Shown piece after piece: positions 25,179 to 29,454 of a DNA stretch of 29,454 bases. Each line of letters begins with the position of its first letter. Position 1 is the first letter of the stretch. The DNA is from Candidatus Segatella violae (GTDB taxonomy: Bacteria > Bacteroidota > Bacteroidia > Bacteroidales > Bacteroidaceae). The notes beneath the pieces are model-generated. The model did no database searches, was not told the origin of the DNA, and saw only the letters and a program-made list of their open reading frames with translations. The stretch spans positions 3,347 to 32,800 of the forward strand of contig DJSH01000069.1 in assembly GCA_002440225.1 (NCBI GenBank), written 5' to 3'. The translations under genes and the position numbers were made by a program.

Positions 25179-26222
25179 TTACAAGTCTTTTTCAGCAATG
25201 CATTCCATCTCTATCAACCATCCAGGGCGGCAAACCTTGGCTTCCACGATGATGTGCGGAATGGAAGGATATAGCTGGCGCATCATGTTTTCTACTATAT
25301 GATAGTCGGAGATGTCGCGCAGATAGATGATGAAATATTGGATGTCGTTCATCGTGGCGCCACCATCTTTCAGCAGGGCGCCGATGTTCTCTAGCAGTCG
25401 TCCGGTTTGTCTCACCACGTCGCCCTCGTAAACCACCTTGCCATGCTTGTCGATGCTGGCTGTGCCCGAGATGAAGAATTGTTGCTTGCCTGGTAGGGAG
25501 AGGCGGGTGCCTCGCTCGAAAGCTACGTTGTATTCGTGGGTAGGGTTCAGGTGGTCGAGTGCCTGGAGGTAATGCTTGTCTTCTTCCTTGATGCCGGGAA
25601 CGGTAAGAAAGTCGATGCCTACGGCTGCATGGCGTGTCGGGGTGGCACCGCCGATGCCTGTGCTGGCTATATAATGGGTGTCGGCTGTAAGACCTTGCTT
25701 GTCGAAGACATCATTGCGGGCATCCACCACACCTTGATAGTTAACGTCGATGTTGGTGACGTAAATCCATGTGCGTACCAAGTTGCGAGCCATCGTCAGC
25801 TTGTCGTCGCCATGTTGCTTGTTGTACTTATCCAATAATTGGATGTATCGGTCGAAGAGTAGGTGGGTTTGTTCGTAAGAATCTTTACCTTTCGCCTCTT
25901 CTTCGCTGATGCGAAGACTTTTGAAGAGAATGGGAGTCTGGGCATCTGTGGTCTTAACCAACAGGCTGACCTTGCTGCCGCTGAGCGGTGTTTGCTCAAC
26001 GATGGTGAGGTTGGTATGTGATAGAATCTCTTGGAAAAGAAGGGATTCCTTGAATTCTTTTATCTGGTTTTGGGAATCGCTGAGGAAAACCTTGCAGTAT
26101 TGCAGGCTGCGATGCTTCAGTTTCTCGATGTCGAGATAATCGCCTAGTTTGAGGTACAGAAAGTTGAGGCGGTCATTGAACGCCCCCTTTGTCTCTGGTG
26201 AAAAAATAATATATTTATCCAT
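25179..26222 (-). CDS. Two-domain chorismatase/RidA (YjgF) superfamily protein
   Basis: A 347-residue protein from the ATG at 26222 (MDKYIIFS); an upstream ATG at 26285 is less likely. The C-terminal half has a clear RidA-like fold: FFISGTASIDKHGKVVYEGDVVRQTGRLLENIGALLKDGGATMNDI, then YFIIYLRDISDY and VEAKVCRPGWLIEMECIA. The N-terminal half looks like a degenerate second copy of this fold, and RTWIYVTNIDVNYQGVVDARNDVF lies between. This two-domain form and the VCRPxWLxEME ending resemble chorismatases of the FkbO/Hyg5 type, which cleave chorismate to pyruvate and a (dihydro)hydroxybenzoate. The Arg that RidA imine deaminases use (before CVEV) is His-Ile here, so ordinary RidA activity is unlikely. 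It is transcribed alone. Confidence 0.7.
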   Translation of the reverse strand: MDKYIIFSPETKGAFNDRLNFLYLKLGDYLDIEKLKHRSLQYCKVFLSDSQNQIKEFKESLLFQEILSHTNLTIVEQTPLSGSKVSLLVKTTDAQTPILFKSLRISEEEAKGKDSYEQTHLLFDRYIQLLDKYNKQHGDDKLTMARNLVRTWIYVTNIDVNYQGVVDARNDVFDKQGLTADTHYIASTGIGGATPTRHAAVGIDFLTVPGIKEEDKHYLQALDHLNPTHEYNVAFERGTRLSLPGKQQFFISGTASIDKHGKVVYEGDVVRQTGRLLENIGALLKDGGATMNDIQYFIIYLRDISDYHIVENMMRQLYPSIPHIIVEAKVCRPGWLIEMECIAEKDL

Positions 26223-26310
26223 CTTGTTTTTGTCTTTTCTGCTGCAAAGAAAATGCAAATGAGCGCAATGAAAGCTTGCTTTCAAATTGCCGAGTGCAGC
26301 ATTTCTTCTG

Positions 26311-26318
26311 CAAAGGTA
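26311..26318 (-). promoter_or_regulatory. Possible -7 element of the chorismatase/RidA-like gene
   Basis: The minus strand reads TACCTTTG about 90 bp upstream of the ATG at 26222. No good -33 element lies at the usual distance. Confidence 0.45.
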
Positions 26319-26365
26319 AGCATATTATTCGAGAAAAGAGAAAAACAAGATGGACTTTTTGTGAT

Positions 26366-26397
26366 TATACCTAGATATGATGATTCTAGATAGTATA
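26366..26397 (-). terminator. Weak hairpin after argF'
   Basis: TATACCTAGA pairs with TCTAG, a 3-nt bulge, and GTATA. It lies 14 bp after the argF' stop codon. The stem is short and AT-rich and the T-run is poor, so this is only a possible terminator. Confidence 0.35.
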
Positions 26398-26411
26398 CAC
26401 TAGGTGCTTGA

Positions 26412-27374
26412 TTATAGTGATTCGAGCATACGCTTGATGACTACCTCGGCTGAAATCTCACGGTTGGCTGCCTCTGGGATGACAAGGCTGTTCTTGCTCT
26501 CGATGACATCATCGGTAACGATGAGGCCACGGCGAACTGGCAAGCAGTGCATGAAGCAACCATTGTTGGTCCAGCTCATGTGTTCGTCGTCGATGGTCCA
26601 GCTCATGTCCTTGCTCAATATCTGACCATACTGTGATGGGTCTTTCACACCAGGACAGCTCCAGTTCTTGGCATAGACGAAGTCTGCGCCTTCGAGTGCC
26701 TTCTTCTGGTCGTACTCCACCTTCGCATTGCCCACGAACTTAGGGTCGAGCTCGTATCCCTCTGGCTGTGTGACCACGAAATCCACATCGGCTGCATTCA
26801 TCCACTGGGCGAATGAGTTAGGTACAGCCTGAGGCAAGGCACGGCAGTGAGGTGCCCAAGTCAATACTACCTTAGGACGAGCCACCTTCTTGTGCTCCTC
26901 GATAGTGATAAGGTCGGCGAATGCCTGGAGAGGGTGAACGGTGGCAGTTTCCATGGCAAAGACAGGGCGACCGCTATATTTTACAAATTGGTTGACGATG
27001 GTCTCGGCATAGTCATAGTCGCGGTCTTTCAAACCTGCGAAGCTACGTACACCGATGAGGTCACAGAAGCAACCCATCACTGGGATTGCCTCCAGCAAGT
27101 GCTCGCTCTTGTCGCCATCCATGATGACACCACGCTCTGTCTCCAACTTCCATGCTCCAGCGTTCACATCGAGCACGATGACGTTCATGCCCAGGTTCAT
27201 CGCAGCCTTCTGTGTGCTCAAGCGAGTACGGAGACTATTATTGAAGAATATCATCAGCAAGGTCTTGTTCTTGCCCAACTCTTGATAACCGAAACGGTTG
27301 GCTTTCACTTCCTGTGCCTCGGCGAGAGCGGCTTTCAAGTCGCCAAGGTCTTCCACATTAAAGAATGTCTTCAT
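26412..27374 (-). CDS. argF': N-succinylornithine carbamoyltransferase (ArgF'-type)
   Basis: A 320-residue transcarbamylase. The carbamoyl phosphate loop reads NNSLRTRLSTQKA (about 45-57) instead of STRT, the hallmark of acetyl/succinylornithine enzymes. HPLQAFADL, WAPHCRALPQAVPNSF and FMHCLPVRRG complete the active site. From memory, the Bacteroides fragilis enzyme, which acts on N-succinylornithine, aligns nearly end to end. Its residue 90 is Pro and the acetylornithine enzyme of Xanthomonas has Glu there; here residue 90 is Ser (DGDKSEHLLEAIP). It makes N-succinylcitrulline in arginine synthesis. It lies 152 bp downstream of proA on the same strand. Confidence 0.9.
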   Translation of the reverse strand: MKTFFNVEDLGDLKAALAEAQEVKANRFGYQELGKNKTLLMIFFNNSLRTRLSTQKAAMNLGMNVIVLDVNAGAWKLETERGVIMDGDKSEHLLEAIPVMGCFCDLIGVRSFAGLKDRDYDYAETIVNQFVKYSGRPVFAMETATVHPLQAFADLITIEEHKKVARPKVVLTWAPHCRALPQAVPNSFAQWMNAADVDFVVTQPEGYELDPKFVGNAKVEYDQKKALEGADFVYAKNWSCPGVKDPSQYGQILSKDMSWTIDDEHMSWTNNGCFMHCLPVRRGLIVTDDVIESKNSLVIPEAANREISAEVVIKRMLESL

Positions 27375-27427
27375 CTTGTTTGTATTTTTTGTTTGTTATT
27401 TCTGTTGTATATTATTTTATGCCTAGA

Positions 27428-27461
27428 AGTTTGCAAAGTTTGCATGCAAACCTTGCAAACT
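27428..27461. repeat. 34-bp near-perfect palindrome between proA and argF'
   Basis: AGTTTGCAAAGTTTGCA is followed without a loop by TGCAAACCTTGCAAACT. The two 17-bp halves are inverted copies with one mismatch. It lies about 55 bp upstream of the argF' ATG. A zero-spacer palindrome fits a dimeric regulator site as well as a hairpin. Confidence 0.75.
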
Positions 27462-27474
27462 TTGCAGAAACCTA

Positions 27475-27521
27475 GACTTGGTATAGACTTGGTACGGAGA
27501 TGGTACGGAGTTGGTACGGAG
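27475..27521. repeat. Short tandem repeat of TTGGTACGGAG-like units
   Basis: Four imperfect units of 11-13 bp in a row: AGACTTGGTAT, AGACTTGGTACGG, AGATGGTACGG, AGTTGGTACGG. They lie directly after the proA stop codon and next to the palindrome. Confidence 0.75.
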
Positions 27522-27526
27522 AAGAA

Positions 27527-28843
27527 TCATTTACGAATCTGTCCATTTCCAGTAATCAACCATTTGTAAGTGGTGATTTCCTCCAACGCCATTGGTCCGC
27601 GAGCACCCAACTTCTGGGTGCTGATACCAATCTCTGCTCCGAGTCCGAACTGTGAACCATCGGTGAAACTGGTAGGAGCGTTGACATAGACGCAAGCGGC
27701 ATCCACCAAGGCCTCGAACTTCTTCTGGGCTGCCTCATCGTTTGATACAATACTCTCGCTATGTCCGCTTCCGTAAGTAGCGATATGCTCTAGTGCCTCG
27801 TCCTCTGATACCACGGTCTTGATGGCAAGTTGCATGCTCATCCATTCGGTGAACCAAATGCTCTTGGTGGTGGCATCATTGGATTTGCAATCTCCCGTGA
27901 GCGTATTGTCTTCTCTCATCTTTTGCTCGCTTTCCTCGGCTCTATATAATAAGGTGTCAGGATAGTGCCCCTTCAACGCCTCGTAAGCCTTGGCATCTGC
28001 ATGAATCTTCACCTCACGTTTCGAAAGGTCTTCGCATAGCGTTGGAAGGTCGTTCAAACGCTGTTCGTGGATGAGAAGAGTATCGAGCGTATTGCAGACA
28101 CTGCATCTTCTGCACTTGGCATTGGTGATGATGCGCTTGCCCATCTCCACGTCGCCATCCTTGTCGAAGTAGCAATGTACTACGCCCGCTCCCGTCTCAA
28201 TGACAGGTACTTTGGCGGTGTCGCGAACAAAGTTGATGAGTCTTTTTCCTCCCCGAGGAATGCAGAGGTCGATATAGCCCACGGCGTTCAGCATCTCGCC
28301 CGTTGCCTCGTGGGTGGCAGGGAGGAGAGTGACCACATCTGGGTTGATACCGAAAGTTTTCAACACCCTGTGGATAAGTTCGACACCCGCTATGTTAGAG
28401 GCTGTTGCGTCCTTGCTTCCTTTCAGTACGCACGCATTTCCACTCTTGAAGCAGAGGGAGAAAACATCGTAGGTTACATTAGGGCGTGACTCGTAAATCA
28501 TACCGATGACTCCGAAGGGAACGGCTACTCTCTGCAGGTGCAAACCATTGTCGAGGGTCTTGTCTTTCAAGATTCTTCCGAGCGGTGAGGGCAGGGTACT
28601 GACGTGTCGCATATCTGCAGCAATGTCTTGGAGTCTTTGCTCCGTGAGTTGCAATCGGTCGTAGAGCGGATTTGCCTTGTCCATCTTAGCCAAGTCCTCG
28701 GCGTTCGCTGCAAGAAGCGCAGGAGTCTCGGCGATGATGGCATCAGCCACCGCCTGTAGAATTTCATTACGTTGTTCGTCGCTGAGCAAGCCCAAAGTCT
28801 TGCTCGCTGTCTTCACTTTTTGGAAAGTCTCTTTCTGTTCCAT
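27527..28843 (-). CDS. proA: Gamma-glutamyl phosphate reductase
   Basis: A 438-residue protein, close to the usual 415-430. The aldehyde dehydrogenase fold is clear: GMIYESRPNVTYDVFSLCFKSGNACVLKGS, a cofactor-binding segment around VTLLPATHEA, and the catalytic cysteine in CRRCSVCNTLDTLLIH. A FGLGAEIGISTQKLGARGPM block near the C-terminus is typical of ProA. It uses NADPH to reduce gamma-glutamyl phosphate, made by ProB, to glutamate semialdehyde for proline. proB lies upstream on the same strand with a hairpin between, and proA has its own promoter at 28889-28920. Confidence 0.97.
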   Translation of the reverse strand: MEQKETFQKVKTASKTLGLLSDEQRNEILQAVADAIIAETPALLAANAEDLAKMDKANPLYDRLQLTEQRLQDIAADMRHVSTLPSPLGRILKDKTLDNGLHLQRVAVPFGVIGMIYESRPNVTYDVFSLCFKSGNACVLKGSKDATASNIAGVELIHRVLKTFGINPDVVTLLPATHEATGEMLNAVGYIDLCIPRGGKRLINFVRDTAKVPVIETGAGVVHCYFDKDGDVEMGKRIITNAKCRRCSVCNTLDTLLIHEQRLNDLPTLCEDLSKREVKIHADAKAYEALKGHYPDTLLYRAEESEQKMREDNTLTGDCKSNDATTKSIWFTEWMSMQLAIKTVVSEDEALEHIATYGSGHSESIVSNDEAAQKKFEALVDAACVYVNAPTSFTDGSQFGLGAEIGISTQKLGARGPMALEEITTYKWLITGNGQIRK

Positions 28844-28888
28844 TCGCTATTCCTTTCTTATTATAATTATAAGATTCATTTGCGATGG

Positions 28889-28920
28889 CAAAGGTAAGCA
28901 TAAATATTGATAATTGCAAA
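28889..28920 (-). promoter_or_regulatory. Promoter of proA
   Basis: The minus strand reads TTTG, 20 bp, TACCTTTG, about 46 bp upstream of the proA ATG and below the hairpin that follows proB. Confidence 0.75.
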
Positions 28921-28981
28921 CTTTATGCAAGAAAATGTATGCGAATTAATAGTAAATGGATAGTTATGCAAGATAAATGTA

Positions 28982-29030
28982 ATATCGCCATTACACAAAT
29001 TGTGTTATAATATTTGTGTAATGGCGATAT
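28982..29030 (-). terminator. Perfect 19-bp hairpin after proB
   Basis: ATATCGCCATTACACAAAT (28982-29000) is the exact inverse of 29012-29030, with an 11-nt loop. It starts 22 bp after the proB stop codon. The T-run on the minus strand is poor, so it may end transcription, stabilise the 3' end or be a protein-binding site. Confidence 0.7.
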
Positions 29031-29052
29031 CTCTTTGTAAAATATAGGAGGA

Positions 29053-29454
29053 TTACTTCTCCTTCGGTCTTGGTACAAACTCGGTGTGGAGGGTCTCCAT
29101 CGGATGTTCCTTCAGGTTGACGAGGATGTTTGGCGTGTTGCCGTTGGCGATGATGACCTTGATGCCGGCGTTGGCTACCTCCTGGGCGGTATGAGCCTTG
29201 GATGTCATGCCGCCTCTGCCGTGACTGCTCTTGCTAGCCTGGATATACTCGCTGATGTCTCGGTCGTAATATACCGATGGGATGATGCGGGTGTTCGGGT
29301 CGCTAGGGTCGCCATTGTATATGCCATCCACGTTGGTGAGGAGGATGAGGGTGTCTGCATTCATCATCTTCGCGATCAGTCCCGACAGCTCGTCGTTATC
29401 CGTAAACATCAACTCGGTGATGCACACGGTATCATTCTCGTTGACGATAGGGAG
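29053..29454 (-). CDS. proB: Glutamate 5-kinase, C-terminal part
   Basis: The frame is open to the right window edge, giving 133 residues of the 3' part. It begins LPIVNENDTVCITELMFTDNDELSGLIA, the ProB substrate and nucleotide-binding segment, followed by LILLTNVDGIYNGDP and GRGGMTSKAHTAQEVANAG, all typical of the amino acid kinase fold. ProB phosphorylates glutamate as the first step of proline synthesis. The protein ends 30 or so residues after this block (FVPRPKEK), so the C-terminal PUA domain of the E. coli enzyme is absent. The start codon lies outside the window. Confidence 0.95.
   Translation of the reverse strand, partial: LPIVNENDTVCITELMFTDNDELSGLIAKMMNADTLILLTNVDGIYNGDPSDPNTRIIPSVYYDRDISEYIQASKSSHGRGGMTSKAHTAQEVANAGIKVIIANGNTPNILVNLKEHPMETLHTEFVPRPKEK

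Overview
The window looks like chromosomal DNA of a Bacteroidales species, most likely Prevotella/Segatella (S. copri-like). The evidence is Bacteroidetes-type promoters (TTTG, 19-20 bp, TAnnTTTG), a SusC/SusD pair, an N-succinylornithine-type carbamoyltransferase (argF'), and rpmH next to efp. Species assignment is inference.

Layout. 1-3168 (minus): start of lpxH (cut by the window edge), a MIP18/DUF59 Fe-S assembly protein with its own promoter, then an efp - glycosyltransferase 2 - radC run. 3169-3391 is a divergent promoter region; rpmH (51 aa) reads rightwards from it. 3661-7870 (plus): an operon of a PASTA-domain membrane protein, an RluD-type pseudouridine synthase, D-Ala-D-Ala ligase and a PlsC-like acyltransferase, closed by a terminator that overlaps the last stop codon. 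7871-14652 (plus): a SusC-SusD-lipoprotein locus with a long 5' leader and a strong GNRA-loop terminator, but no enzyme or regulator beside it. 14653-15143: a gene-free, repeat-rich stretch.

15198-25056 is the most unusual part. It holds three copies of a two-gene module. Each has a polytopic membrane protein with a TPR-like C-terminal half (probably the family now called DUF6057), followed at once by a lipoprotein with a single CxxCH motif and a PD40/TolB-like beta-propeller. Module 1 reads rightwards. Modules 2 and 3 form a tightly packed four-gene operon reading leftwards. The two sets converge on a nested palindrome of about 160 bp that contains both final stop codons. Products and spacing are conserved but I know of no defined function; this is my candidate for an undescribed system, perhaps an envelope heme-protein or redox-linked complex.

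25057-29454 (minus): a chorismatase/RidA-superfamily protein, argF', proA and the 3' part of proB. proB and proA make glutamate semialdehyde for proline; argF' serves the succinylated arginine pathway. Their intergenic gaps carry strong palindromes and a short tandem repeat.

All family calls come from reading the translated sequence; no database search was run.
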